A stretch of DNA of 64,000 nt. Origin: Gnetum montanum (Eukaryota; Streptophyta; Gnetopsida; Gnetales; Gnetaceae). The position numbers were made by a program, and so were the translations under genes. Location: positions 347,085 through 411,084 of the forward strand of contig MNCI01000569.1 of NCBI GenBank assembly GCA_015680685.1, given 5' to 3'. The notes below the pieces were generated by a model. It was not told the origin of the DNA, did not search any database, and was given only the letters and a program-made list of their open reading frames with translations. This document shows positions 44,731-57,309 of this stretch, piece by piece (within the stretch, counting starts at the first letter, position 1; each line of letters begins with the position of its first letter).

Positions 44731-46500
44731 GGCAGGCAAGGCTGTGCAGGGAAGGAAATTGTATCACAGATTTCAATCTCCTTTCCATGAAAAAAGACAA
44801 AAAAAGTTCTGCCGGTAGTCAATACACGGCAAAGAAAATTTTACCGGTAGCCTACGTCGTGATTGACGGGAACCAAAGAACGCTTACAGTATTCAAAGTG
44901 TTACAGAGATTTTGATTTTCAATGAGCGAAATTTAGTGACATTGATTTCAGCATCTACGCTGTGTATTCGATTTAAACTGCAACGTGAGAGGGAAGGAGA
45001 AATCCTTTTGCGTCCCGATTGGGTATTAATGCACCCCATTTGACCCAGCTGCCATGGACCCATACATGGCCTAGACCCTTTTCCTCATGCCCCCGCTGCG
45101 TACGCGCATGAGCTATGGCTGCCATTTGGACGGTTTTGTTTAAGGATTTGGTTTTATTCCTAGAAACAGTTGAGTATTTTTGATTTTTTCTTTTAATTAG
45201 ACAGTCCAGAGGGATGCTATTTGTTGTTTTTAGATACTCCATCTTCTTGCGATGCCTATATTTCACAAAATTATCAAAGAATCAGTCACTACGTTGGTGG
45301 GTATGCCCAATATATTACCCAGTTATGCATCTTGAATTTAACATCATTTTGTCTTATAGAAATCTGCTTCCATCTAAATCAAGGATAGTTCCAATTAAAA
45401 ATTCTCTTTGCAAATAGATTTTACAAAAGACTAGTACATTGGATTAATGATTTGCATATAGAAAATGTTTCTGTTCCAAGGTTACTCTCAAATCAGATGG
45501 CAAACAATTTTTTTAAAATAAATACACTGGTTCTCCACTTCTCTTATTTCTCAAATTTAGTGGGATAAAAGATATCTTGAATACAATTAGGTTCTCTAAT
45601 AATTTTGTTTTTGTAATGAATAGATAATACGGATCAAATAAAAAACAAAATTATAAAATTGAATTTTGGAAATTTCATTAATAGTAATGGAAAACAAGGT
45701 TAACTCAGAGTATGATAAATACAAGAAGAAAACAGAGCATTAACTTTTGCAGCTTTGAAGAAGGGAGAGAAGATAATGCACCTCTAACTGTGCCCCTTTT
45801 GCACGAATTAAGATTAGGAAAACAACAGTCTATAATCTCTCAAACTTAGCTGAGACTTAGAAATGACACTTGAAAAAGCATTAGTATATGCATCCCTAAA
45901 TTGACATGATCTTTAAAGGAAAAAAACCACCTTGTACCAAGAGTGTTTCTCTCCTTTTACTCTGCAATATCCCCCCTTTTCTAGTTTATTAATAATATAC
46001 TTTTCTAAAGTCTTGCTATTAAAGTAAATGCATTTATTAGGTTATTAAAGTAATTACTGCTGCTCGATGTTAGGGAGCATTGCATTTCTATTTTCATGGC
46101 ATTCCTATCTAAGAAAAAATCAAGTACACAAGACACAAGTTTACACTTTCCTGTATCCCAGTTTCTACAAGTTGATGTAGCTCCAAAAGTGTTGGTTTAT
46201 TCAATGACATAAAGATAGAATAATAAAAAAGAGTTACAAATCATATTGGCAAATCATATTCAAATAAAAAATATCCTTGGGCTAGAATTAAATTATTAAC
46301 AATTATTATGATGGGCTGAAAAAATTTAAACCTTATGATTTAACTTTATTAAAAATCATTCTCTTCCTTTTATATAAGTGCTAGCCTATCATGTTTGGCA
46401 TACTTAAGCTTGACAAATTTTAAACCATGCTTTATTTTTATAAAATGGGTATATATGTTCACTTGAGTACTTTTTCCTACATTTAATTATAAAGAGATGT
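44731..46500. other. Upstream region of the LRR gene, no gene seen
   Basis: A more GC-balanced stretch (44800-45130) is followed by AT-rich DNA. Short open frames exist on both strands (for example 45266-44973), but none has family-like composition or motifs. No repeat copy from elsewhere in the window was recognised. Confidence 0.5.
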
Positions 46501-46905
46501 TCTCAATCAAGATTATTCATGTTCAGGTTGATGTGTGTGTTTCTTTGGCTGCATGTGGTTGAAAGTTTTTTTATTAAATTGCTTTCTTCTGCGTACTCAA
46601 AGGAGAATCCACCATTTAGAGTTTCAATGATCAGACTAAATTGTAATTCTTTTATTTGGCCGGATTTGTATTTTAGCATCCATTTGACCTTTGTTATGTG
46701 TGGCAATTTCATAACTGGACTGATTGAATATTTTATCTGAATATGGGATATTAAGTGCTGCACTATCAAAAAATTAATTTTTGCATGAGAATGGAAATTT
46801 AGTTTTTGCTTAATACCGAAGTGCCATTGCTGAAATGACTGATTTCTGTGTGTACAGGCCATGGAAGGAGTGTTACGGTAATGTGTGCTTTGTTTGTTGC
46901 CTTAG

Positions 46906-47021
46906 GTCTGGCAGAAAATTTGAAAGTAGCTGAAAAGATGCTTGAAGAACGAAGGCCCACTATTGCAATGAACAATTACCAGCGCAAAAAGTGCAGAGAG
47001 GTGGAATCAAATGCAAAATAA
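46906..47021 (+). pseudogene. Possible host exon fragment
   Basis: After an acceptor-like TTGTTGCCTTAG there is a 37-codon open stretch reading LAENLKVAEKMLEERRP, then TIAMNNYQRKKCREVESNAK, and a TAA at 47019-47021. The composition is that of a charged helix and unlike the AT-rich surroundings. A second acceptor-like GTGTGTACAG lies at 46848-46857 with a following ATG. I do not recognise a family, and joining the two pieces does not give a consistent frame, so this may be a gene relic or chance. Confidence 0.25.
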
Positions 47022-47771
47022 GAGCAAATGACTTTCTGATCTACCGAAGAAAAGCTCGGTGGGTAGAAATCATATGACTTCAAGTCGCTTCAGTCACGCT
47101 AAACACTCGTCTGCAATAATCATGTAACAAATAAATATTTTTAGTCTATACTGTCCCACTTATTAATTGCAATGGTTTACGGTGACAGTATTTTGAAGGA
47201 AAGCAACAGAGGAATTTATAAGGATGAATTTTGTCACTGTGAAGGGTCGAGGCACACCCATAAAAAGGGGAAAGCCTTTTAAATTTTTGTTTACAAGAAA
47301 AAATTGGGGTTTTCCTCTTCGATTTGTTAATGAAATTGTTTTAATTTTAAAATAATTCTTGTTATTACATCAAAAAATTATTTACAAGTAAATCAAGTGA
47401 ATGGTTTAGAATTTAATAAATTAAATAAAATTATAAAATAAAAAGATAAAGCTTATAATGATCATACAAGAAGCAAAGTTACAAGAATATTTGATTTATT
47501 GAAAATTTGATAAATTATGGAGAAGAGAGAAACAAGGTTTGTTATATGTTTTTGAGCTTTATGTATTTTAGGAAAATGTAAAATGAAAAAGATCTAGCTA
47601 GCATTTACTTTCTCTTAAGTATTGTATTAAGTAGGATTAACCTTTCTCTCATCCTAAATTTTTTTTAAAACAAAAATTACAAGAGCATGGTTAATCCTTT
47701 TGGTGGTTAAATTTTAAAAAACCTTGTTAAGAGTTAATTAAGACTTGATTTCAGCATACTCTTAGACTATG
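47022..47771. other. AT-rich intergenic stretch
   Basis: Nothing recognisable was found between the exon-like piece and the LTR of element 5. Confidence 0.5.
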
Positions 47772-48636
47772 TGATGAGTAGTGGAGTAATCCAACACCCA
47801 ACCATATAAGTCATAGGTGTTTCACATGTGACCAATTCCTAAGCCATGGATGAGGCAATGTGAATATGCTAGCAATTGGTTAAGTTTGAGATCGTTGTCT
47901 TCCCACATGGAGCTAGTGAAGTCTATGTGTTTGGTTTAGCTCACTGTGAGGTATATGATATGTTGATGTTGGTAGGCCATTTCTCCTAGTAAATATGATA
48001 AAGTGAAAATAATTGCTAATTCTAAAAATAATAATAAATGAATCTATTCTATCCTATGGCAATGAATATTTGGTCTTGATTTTCTGCACATGCCTTGGAC
48101 TCATGTAGTCATCATTGGGGTTACCAAGTGTACCACTATTGGTCGTACCAAATGATAACACTACTAGGTTACCAGACAACTACACGTAGTGCTCGAAACC
48201 AGCTGTATCCATATTGCTTAATTTCAACATGTAAAATAAAGTGCATGTAAAGTAAATAATTAACTAGGGAAAATAGGAATAATTATTCTAAGTAAACAGA
48301 AAGAAAACTAAGTGGATGTTGCAATGATGATAAGTAATCTCAATCTTTATTGTCGATTGAGAATTGTGTCCAAGAATAATTCACTCGAATAAAGACTCCA
48401 TACGCTTACTCAACATCACACTATGGGCATACACTGCTAAGTGCTAAAGACTAGAATCACATAAACAAATCGAAAGAGTTTTGCTACTATGAACAGAAAT
48501 CTCCTCCTGATCTGTGCACCTAAGTGTTGTATTTATAGGCTAGCACGCATTCCGTGATATCACATATATGATGACGTAGCTAGTACTACGATATTGGAGC
48601 TACAGTAATGTATGCTAACCAAAATTGACTTTATCA
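47772..48636 (-). repeat. 3' LTR of element 5 (antisense)
   Basis: Plus-strand ends are TGATGAGTAGTGG and GACTTTATCA. It is the reverse complement of LTRs at 49989-50846, 26949-27815 and 35555-36432, with their GGTAACC and GTGGGAAGAC landmarks and a TATA box near 48531. Confidence 0.9.
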
Positions 48637-48779
48637 TGCCCCCACGATTGACTAAAAACTTATCCTCGAGTTAAAAAAAATGATGATAAAGTTCCTTACA
48701 AAATTAGGAGGTAGATTTACATGACTAACTTAACTATTTACATGACACTTTATGTCACAGTGGTATTTTACAAAAATGG

Positions 48780-49988
48780 ACATAAGTCATGACAAGACAA
48801 ACAAAATAACCAAACAACTTAATGAAGCTCAATGTAGCCTCGGTTGCTTCCCCTTGTCATCAGGCTTCTAGAATTTGTATTTATTCAGGGGCATTTAAAG
48901 TTTCTCCTCTTCCATTTTGGGATCATGTATCATCCATGCTAATTGTGCAATATGTGATGGAGCAGGTACATCCCATGGACATGATAGCCACGGAAACATC
49001 TGATTAGCTTTAACATACCATGCCACGACATGGCTTCTCTCTTCTTTGAATGCTCTAGCCTTGGCTCGTAACTCGTGATAATCTGACAATCTTCTGGCCA
49101 GGTTTGCTACAGCATCTTTTTGTCCTTGGTAGCTAGCATTAACTACTTCTACAAGTTTGCCACTTAAAGTTTCTATAGAGCATCTTTTTCATCTACAAAA
49201 TCCTTTTCATACAATGCATATGTGGTCGCTACTTGTTGTTCAAGCTCATTTTAGGGCCTACCTACTATTAACATTGCTAGGTTAGCATAGCAAAGGTTGA
49301 CTAACCCCATGTATTCTTTCAGATCTTCTATCTATAGGTCTTTTTTATTTACTTTCGCTTGGTGGACATGAGCATAACTATCCAAGATGGGATGCTAGTC
49401 TAGATTTTGTGCTAATATGGAATTGATTCAGGCCTTAGCCATATGGATCTCCTTCTCATTGATTTGCTTGTACATTCCCACCTAGTTGTGGAAGTGTTCT
49501 TTGAGCATTTCATGCTTCTTAGCTTCATTCTACCATGTGCTAATTTCAATAGCTAATTTTTGTCTAATTGTGCATACCTCCTTCATCAAGAGGGTTTTGT
49601 TTTCTCATGCTAATTGACTCATATCTTGGTTAACTCTCATTAGTTGTTCTTTCAACTAATGGATGCTCTCCTCTAGGATGTTCTTTTGCTTCTTTATAGT
49701 AGTCAACTTGGTGTTATCTACAACGAGTTTTTTATTTTTTTTCTTGTGCTATAATGAGTGCCTTAACATGTGCATATGCTTGTGGTTATGCTATTAAGGC
49801 ATTCCACATTGCTTTCTCCTTTTCATTCTCCATTTGCTTATTCTACTCTATCAGGCGATGGATTTTTTCTGTTCTAAATTGCTCTAGCTGATTAGGCATC
49901 ATATATTGCATTTGATCTTTGTGTTTAGTCCTAAGGGTTATAAGCTCTTCTTGTAATTTGAGAATTTCATTCTCTACATGCTCTACCC
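48780..49988 (-). pseudogene. Accessory ORF (aORF) of element 5, 5' end cut off
   Basis: Reading leftwards from 49988, the translation shows VENEILKLQEELITLRTKHK, MMPNQLEQFRTEKIHRLIE, LVVDNTKLTTI, ILEESIH, VHQAKVNKKDL, MGLVNLCYANLAML, LEQQVATTYALYEKDF and NASYQGQKDAVANLARRLSD. It finishes with the intact 65-codon frame 49089-48895 containing HVVAWYVKANQMFPWLSCPW and LAWMIHDPKMEEEKL. Each segment aligns in order with the aORF of element 3. It is the best preserved copy in the window. The protein looks like a long coiled coil with a Trp-rich C-terminal part. I do not recognise the family. Confidence 0.72.
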
Positions 49989-50846
49989 TGATAAATCAAT
50001 TTTTAGTTGGATACAATATCAGAAATACGATATTGTAGCACATGCTACGTCATCATATGTGCAATATCATGGGATGCATGTCAACCTATAAATACATAAC
50101 TTAGATGCACGTATCAGTAATAGATTTCATTCAATAGTAGCAGAACTCTTTTAGTTTGTTTTCTTGAATTTAGTTTTCAGTACTTAGAAGTGTGAATGCC
50201 TGCAGTGTAGTGTGATGTAGTGTACAGAGTCTTTATTTGAGCATCTTGTACTTAGGCATAAGTGTGATCAACAATAAAGATCAAGCTATTTCATACTGTT
50301 ACCTCATTCTCCTAGTTTACAGTTTTACTTAGAATAATGTTTTCTTAGTTAATGTTTACTATTCCATGCACTTTGCCATTAGTATTTTTAAGCCGAATGA
50401 GTACGAATGATCTTGAGAACTTAAGTGTAATTTCTTGGTAACCCAGTAGTGCTATCACTTGTTTGCCTAGTAGCGAATACTTGGTAATCCCAGTAGTAGT
50501 TACACAAAGCCTAGGGTATGTAAAAAAGGTCAGGACTAGATACTCATTGCCTTAGGATAGAATAGATTTGTTTACTATTTTAGTTAGACTTAGAGTTAGA
50601 AACTACTTTCACTTCACCATGTTTGCTAGGAGCTAGATGGCCAAACCACACCAACATATCATATACCTCATTGTAAGCAAAACCATACATGTAGACTTCA
50701 CTAGCTTCATGTGGGAAGACAACGATCTCAAACTAAAACTAATTACTAGAATAATCACACTGCCTCATCCACAAATTACGATTCGGTCATGCGTAAAACA
50801 CTTATGACTTGTATGGTTGGGTGTTGGATTGCTCCACCGCTCATCA
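49989..50846 (+). repeat. 5' LTR of element 4
   Basis: It starts TGATAAATCAATTTTTAG and ends CACCGCTCATCA. U3 contains ACGATATTG and the inverted repeat GTAGCACATGCTAC; a CCTATAAATAC TATA box is at about 50083. Confidence 0.92.
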
Positions 50847-50992
50847 TTGGTGTTGTTGCTGGGGACAAGTTAATGTATGTTGAGTAATTGATTTTCCAAA
50901 GTTCATTGTATCAAAAAACTAAAGTTAAAATCCTAATCCTTTAATAATTTCAACAAAGTAAGCATACTTAATCAAACGTCTTAAATCACAAC

Positions 50993-53540
50993 ATGGCTTC
51001 AAACAAGGATACATCATCACCTATCAAGGAGAGAAAAAGAAGTAATGATAGAATTTGCAATGAAGAAGAATGGGGGATGTCAATGCAAACAAGAATCACA
51101 TATGCTTACACTAATTCTTATCATCCAGATTTCACTTTCATCTTCCATCAGGATAATTAAATGAAGTGGAGAGACATACAAGGCAACATAGTCCTGCCTC
51201 TAGAATGTGCAACACTTAACATGCTCCAAACTACCTTAAGGGGAATGAATCTAAACCAAATCTAGGAAGGGTACTAGGTGACTAAGCATATGATAAGGCC
51301 CTATGAACCCACAAAGGAATAGATGAGGAGAGATGCTTCCATGAAAATGAAACATGTACACAACAAGGGGAAGTAGGTTAACACTACTATTGTCTTAAAA
51401 GAACCTGATGTTGATGCATTCATCACATAACAACTCCACTAGAATCATGAAGAGCCTTCAAAAATACCTATCATCAAACTTGAGGAACTTGTCAAAGTTC
51501 AACTCCATTCCACTCTAGTAGAGACACCAAAGAAAGAGGTTACTGACTCAAAGTATAAGTAGGACTCAAGGCCAATAGTTTCTATCATATCCTACAAAGA
51601 AGCATACAAGAGTTATGAAGGAGGATGAGCTAGCATCATTCTCCTACTACCTCATCCGCATCATCACAATCATTGTTGGACTCTGATAGAAGGAGACAAA
51701 GGTATAAAGATCATGACAGGGAGGAAAGAGGGACTGATGATTGTCATGACCATTATTCAAGACACTTTGATATATAAGATAAATAATATGAATGAAGAAG
51801 ATGAAGGGATCAAAGAAAGGATCAAGAAAAGTATGAGCATAGAAGGGGTTATCACTACAACAAAGCATACAAACTTGATTATGATGATGAACCCCTAATA
51901 GAAACCCATGATAAAAATCTAGGAAGTTGTACACATACCAACTAGGCACATGAAAGATAATCATATCAAATAGCTTGATATGAACAACATGTCAAGATTT
52001 GAGGATGGTTATAATGTTGATCCACAACATCACCTCCAAGTATTCAATGATGCTGGCACCCTACAAAACATTGAAAGTGATTGGCAAAAGTTGTAGTTGT
52101 TCCCATAAACACTTGTAAAAGTGGTTGAGAGCTAGTACAAATCACTTGACCTTGAGTTCATTAAAAGATGGAGTAACATGTTAGAGATCTTCAATGAAAA
52201 GTACCAAACCTACTCATGGATGTCTAACTTAAGGAAGAAAATCCAAGGATGGAAGCAAGGGATTCATGAAATACTTGATGTGGCAATGGATAGGTACTAT
52301 TGACTATTGCATAGATGCCCAACCCATGGATTTTCACAATGGGAACAACTTAGGCACATTGTGGATGGGTTATGAAACAAAACTAGAGAGACCCTTGGGA
52401 TGGGTTGATTATCTGAAATGATTGCCCATTGAATTTAGAGATTAACTGACCAAGTGGTGAAGGAAGAATGTGAGTTAAGAAAGAGAGAATCGGCTGAGGA
52501 GTATAACAGAGATCATCAATCAGAAAGAGGGATGCACGAGTTTGTGACACATAGGAGTAAGAAACCTTGGATCAAACAATTTAGAAGAAAACTCTACTAA
52601 TCCAAAAATCTATCATCGATGTAGTAGCATAGGTAGCAAAGACGTGGAGCTCAATTGATGAGAGATGTATAATAGCCTTGAAGATTATGGAGGAGAGAGC
52701 AGAGAAAGCCTTTGGAAAAGGTAAGAACAAGAAAAAGAAGAAAGACTTTGGATGAAAGGGAAATGTGGCTTTAGTGGCTAAGTGTTTAGACACAAGCTCC
52801 ACTGATGAGGAAGGATGTGTCATGTATCAGTATGAACATCCAAAACGATGTTATCTAGTAATGACACATTTATAGGAAATAGGGACATATGCACTTAATC
52901 CCAAATTTGTTAAGAAATAGATGCCCAAAAGGTTACGTTATCCTTAAGGTAACTATAGGCAAAACTTACAACCCATGTGCTATCCTAGTGGAGGTTTTCC
53001 ACAGCCACAAGAGTAATACTATTAGCAGTGGCAATAGCCCCAATCGTGGGCCATGCCACAACCTTGCCAACAATATCCATATCAGCAAACACATCCATAT
53101 GGATATTTTGTCTAATGTCCAATCTCTCCTAGTAATGTTGCTGTCCAAACTCCACAATACTACCCAACAAAGTACCATAGACCTATGCCTCCAAGGACAG
53201 ATCCAAACTCGTACGTGCACCCATCAACAACTGGTCCTTCAGACCAACACCTAAATACTTGATCATCAATGCTACCTCTTGTCATGTAGGGGGAACTACC
53301 ATCACAATTTTAATAAAATAATGCAACAAGGGTAGTTAGTATGCAAGAGGAGGTGATTACATGCGAATCATAAAGCAGGAAATGATCGTTCTTTTGAACA
53401 AGTTCTAAAAGGATTCGATGAATGGGGAATACATCTATTTTCACCCCATCTACATCAAATCCTCCTTAACACAATAAGCTTCTTCTTCATCAAATCCAAA
53501 TGTCATGACTATCATGCTTACATAGATGATCACTCATTGG
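50993..53540 (+). pseudogene. Element 4 gag, heavily decayed
   Basis: ATG 50993 gives MASNKDTSSPIKE. FTFIFHQDN and the MKWRDIQGNIVLPLE segment follow at about 51140-51200. The capsid-like core lies at 51940-52400, with IPTRHMKDN, WKQGIHEILDVAMDRY, LLHRCPTHGFSQWEQLRHIV and KTRETLG. A Lys-rich segment (52700-52750) and a Pro/Gln-rich tail (52950-53280) come next. Stops, mostly TAG and TGA, occur throughout. Confidence 0.78.
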
Positions 53541-54095
53541 ATAAAGGTAGGGGCTCTTCCATAGAAGCGAATTGATCTAGAAATTCCCTTAGTTTACCTC
53601 TAGATAGCAGGGTAGAAACCATGCAAAGCTCTACTTGATTCTGTGTTAGGAGTGAACCTGATCTTACAAAACATGTATCAGGCCTAACATCTATTGTTGC
53701 TAAGGAGGAGTAACATTCGATTGAAGCTTGCAAACTAGTCAATCACAGTTCAACTGGGATAGGTAAATGATGTGATTATAACCATCAATGGTTTGTCTTA
53801 CCCTACGAATTTTCTAGTCATTCACATGGGAAAAAATAAAGGGGAATTTCCAATTATTATCAAAAGAGCTTGGCTTAGCACTATTGACACTAAGCTTGGA
53901 ATTTATGACTTGTCCTTGGAGATTTCCAAGGAAGACGAAGCTAGAATTATACAAATGCAGAGAGTTCCATGTATCACATACATTAATAATATATGCAATT
54001 GCATGCAAAGAATATGGACTATTAGACAAGAGGATACTAGGGCATGCAAAAATTTTGTAGAGGAAATATGCATGCAAAAATGTTTTATGTGGTAG
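53541..54095 (+). pseudogene. Element 4 aspartic protease
   Basis: The active-site stretch reads CKALLDSVLGVNLI, with D-S-G disrupted to D-S-V. The second half, open from 53772, has YPTNFLVIHMGKNKGEFPII and RAWLSTIDTKLGIYDLSLEI, collinear with elements 1 and 3. An acidic/Cys-containing tail runs to a stop at 54095, as in element 1. Confidence 0.8.
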
Positions 54096-54289
54096 CCACC
54101 CAATAGGAAGGCACCTAGTGGCTGATCACAGATGAAGATTCTTAATCCTACAAATACATGGAACTAGAAGATCAAATCATTAGTGCCTACATTGAATGAA
54201 ACTAATAAGTTAGAGTAATTAAGAAAAAGCCACTTCTAGCCATGAACAAATTAAGAAGAAGAGATAGACTAGGGACAACTGGAGATTCT

Positions 54290-55249
54290 AAACACTATGG
54301 AACTAGAATTGTTGGAATTGAAGGCCCTACTGACTACATTGGAGTATGCATTTTTGAATAATAAGAAGTCAGTAATAACCAATGTCAATTTGAAATAAAA
54401 ATAGAAGAGGAATTTGTTGGAAGTGATTAACAGATGGCCTATTGCATTTGCATGGTCTTACGATGAGATCATTAGAATTGATCCAAGAATCTGTCAACAC
54501 TAGATATACACTAATCCATAAGTCAAACCAAAATACCAACACCAATAAAGGCTCAACCCTAAATTCAAAGAAGTTGTCAAGCAAGAATTGGAGAAATTGC
54601 TGTAGGATTCATCTATCCTATTGCAAATAGTGAATGATCAGTTCCTTAGTAATTATTTCAAAGAAGGGGAACAAATGGAAAGTTTGCATTGACTTTGGAA
54701 TGTTGAACTTTGCTACATTCAAAGATCATTTTTCTTTGCTATTTGTTGATCAAGTCTTGGACACCATTGTAGGACATGAGTACTACAATTTTCTAGATGG
54801 ATATAGTAGGTACAATTAGATCTACATTGCACCTATAAACTAGGAGAAAACAACATTCACCAATCCATGGGGAACATTTACTTACAAGAAGATGCCATTT
54901 GGTCTTTGCAATGTGCTTGCTATGTTCTAGAGACTTGTGCTCAACATTTTCTAGAAACAAATTAGAAATGACGTAGAAGTATTTATGGATGATTTAGAAA
55001 TGTATGGGCTCAACTGGCAAAAAAGCCATCTCCTGGTCTAGGAAGGCATAGTATTGGGACATAAAATCTCCTTGAAAGGTATTGATGTAGATTGTGAAAA
55101 GATTAGAGTCATACAGAATATCACTCAAAGGCCACAAATAGTAAAAGATGTGAGATCATTTTTGGACCACATAGGATACTATAGAAGATTCATAGAAAAT
55201 TTTTCAAAGATAACCAAACTACTTATAGAACTCACTAAGAAGTGTTGGT
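54290..55249 (+). pseudogene. Element 4 Athila-like reverse transcriptase, truncated
   Basis: Upstream, LELLELKALLTTLEYAFLNN and WPIAFAWSYDEI match the segment that precedes RT in Athila elements. RT proper has RLNPKFKEVVKQELEKLL, GNKWKVCIDFGMLNFATFKD, FVDQVLDTIVGHEYYNFLDG, WGTFTYKKMPFGLCN and the catalytic region VEVFMDDLEMYG. It ends with LGHKISLKGIDVDCEKI and VRSFLDHIGYYRRFIENFSK. Homology stops at about 55245. RNase H and integrase are absent. Several stops and one or two frame changes are present. Confidence 0.85.
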
Positions 55250-57300
55250 GACCGTTTGGGACTATCAATGTTGGGGACCTCTGGGTCTCATGAACTTGGG
55301 AGTCACAAGATTAAAGGTGTTCTTTAATAAGGTTTAGGTGCTGCTGGTCTCTGGCAACACCAAGGCCCAAATACCTCAAAATATACTTAGTAGTTATAAA
55401 ACGAACTAATCGTGAGTATGTGTTTACTATTGAGAATGTTGAAATGGTTGGGTTCTGTATAAAACTGTAATTAGCTATCATAAAAGAGATTCAGCTATCT
55501 TTGTCAAATATTGTGAGTTGTTGAAGATTGCTATTTTGTTCAATCACTTAGTCTATACGGTCCCTATAGTACATTAATTGTAGCAAATAAAATTTTACAA
55601 AAACATTTGAGCATAATTTTACCAATCTACTCATAATTTCTCTTAGAGAGAAAATTTCACAAGAAAACTAGAACTAGAGTGAGATTCAATGGGCTTAGAA
55701 AGAGAAGGAAAAAAAAAGAAAATTTGTGTGAAATCTCAAATATTTAAGCAAGATAAATTGACATGAGAAAAGACTTTGTAATAAAGCTATTCCAATTCAA
55801 TCTAACTACAAATTGTCCAAACCCTCTAAGCCCAACAAGCAATTTTATAAAAGATAATCTTATTATACTACCAAAAATGCTACGTAAATGACAAAGTATG
55901 AGTCTTTATTTTGACTAGTTAATAGTTGTCAAGGGTTGCATTCAACAGAGCTTTCAAAAAATTTGATAATTTTAGGATTGAAATACTAAGGCAATACACT
56001 TTAGAACAATGAAGTTATTTTAGTTGTCTAAAAATACCAAATATTTTCCTAAATTCTCTATGCTTAAAATAGGCAATTTTGTTAAGACATTACTATTAAA
56101 TTACTCTTGAGGCTTTTCAACAACATAAGCTCTTCTATGGAAAATCTTAATAGAAGTCTAATATTGTGAAAAAACAGAGCTATAAAAGTAACCTAGAGAA
56201 AATTCAAAAATTAAATGCCAAGCACGATACTACCTAAACTATTAGCTAAGTAACTAAAACAAAATGGAAAGAAATGAAGTCACAAGATTAAAACAAAGAA
56301 GCTGAATTGATGTCTTTAGCAAGCCATGACCATTTGCACTTATTCCATGTGCCGTAGGTCATCCAATATGTAGAGGTAAGAGTTTCTATAGATTACTGTG
56401 TTGTACCCTAGTAGTTTTGAAATTTCCAGAAATGCTTATGTGCCTGCCTTGCACTTACCATAGTGCTTCTTTTGTGACTTCATTGGTCCAGATGAAGCCA
56501 CCATTACAAATGGAATCGGTTAGGGTATGCTATGTAGGATAATCTTTTAGCCTATCCATAATGCTCATGGATAATTGCTACATTTCTAGCCATGGATCTA
56601 GTCGTGTTTTTTGCTACGTTTACCACATTACCTTCTAGAGGAGCAAGGGTCTAATCTTGAAAGCCAGTGTCATTGGAGACCATTCGGTGCTAATAATTCA
56701 AACTAAGTAGTAGGTGCCATGACATGGCTGCTATTTTCTTAAGACGTACTGCAACAAATTTAGATATTTTGATGAATGCAATCTTTAAAACTTTGGAATT
56801 TTATTTTAAATATTTATTGACTTGTTAATGTTTATCACATTCTTGATTAAAATATAATATACCTTGATTTAACATATCCCTCATGTGAATTTAGTAATCT
56901 CCTGTAACATTGCTTTGAAATATTATCTTTAAAACCTTTTCCTTGTAGTTGATATTGGGCTAGCTTCAAATGTCTTTTATAAAACCAAAGTATCATAACT
57001 TTATTTATTTCTTGAAAGCCTACCAAGAATCATCACTACTCCATAATAATGGTGAGAATGTGACAACATTTCTTTTCCCCTCCTTAAATTCTTTTGAGAC
57101 TAACGATGTTTGAGATTATTTACCAACTAAATCACTAACAAAACAAGACTTTATTGAACATTCTTATAAAAATACAAATCTTTTTTGAGGAAAACTTCCA
57201 TCAAACTTAAGGTTTGATGAAATAAAAACCTCATTCCTAATAAACCTTAGGAAATTATACAAACACAATTTTTATATAAGCTATTCTATAGGTGGAAAAA
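55250..57300. other. Unassigned AT-rich region
   Basis: No protein family, LTR or RNA gene was recognised. The minus strand has short coding-like patches around 56350-56720, but no motif. It could hold the missing parts of elements 4 or 5 in a state too decayed to see by eye. Confidence 0.4.
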
Positions 57301-57309
57301 GAATAGTTA

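Larger units (their letters stand above)
47772..49988 (-). mobile_element. Element 5: antisense 3' end of an element-3-type retrotransposon
   Basis: A full 3' LTR (47772-48636), the complement of the polypurine tract (TGCCCCCACGATTG at 48637-48650) and part of the accessory ORF are present on the minus strand. At 49988 it is cut by the 5' LTR of element 4. The missing remainder was not found to the right of element 4, so either element 4 inserted and later lost its right end together with the rest of element 5, or the junction is a deletion. Confidence 0.85.
49989..55249 (+). mobile_element. Element 4: element-3 relative that retains an Athila-like RT, 3' truncated
   Basis: A 5' LTR (49989-50846), tRNA-Asp-type primer site (50848-50865), gag, protease and RT are present. 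Sequence similarity to retroelements ends at about 55245, inside the RT/RNase H connection, and no 3' LTR follows before 57300. LTR, gag and protease resemble those of element 3, but RT follows protease directly, so this is the pol-bearing relative of the non-autonomous elements. Confidence 0.85.

Noticed and set aside
44973-45266. 97-codon antisense ORF upstream of the LRR gene
   Set aside because: No recognisable domain, and no promoter or splice context.
46503-46862. 119-codon antisense ORF opposite another ORF in the region upstream of the LRR gene
   Set aside because: AT-biased composition, no motif, and an overlapping open frame on the other strand suggest chance.
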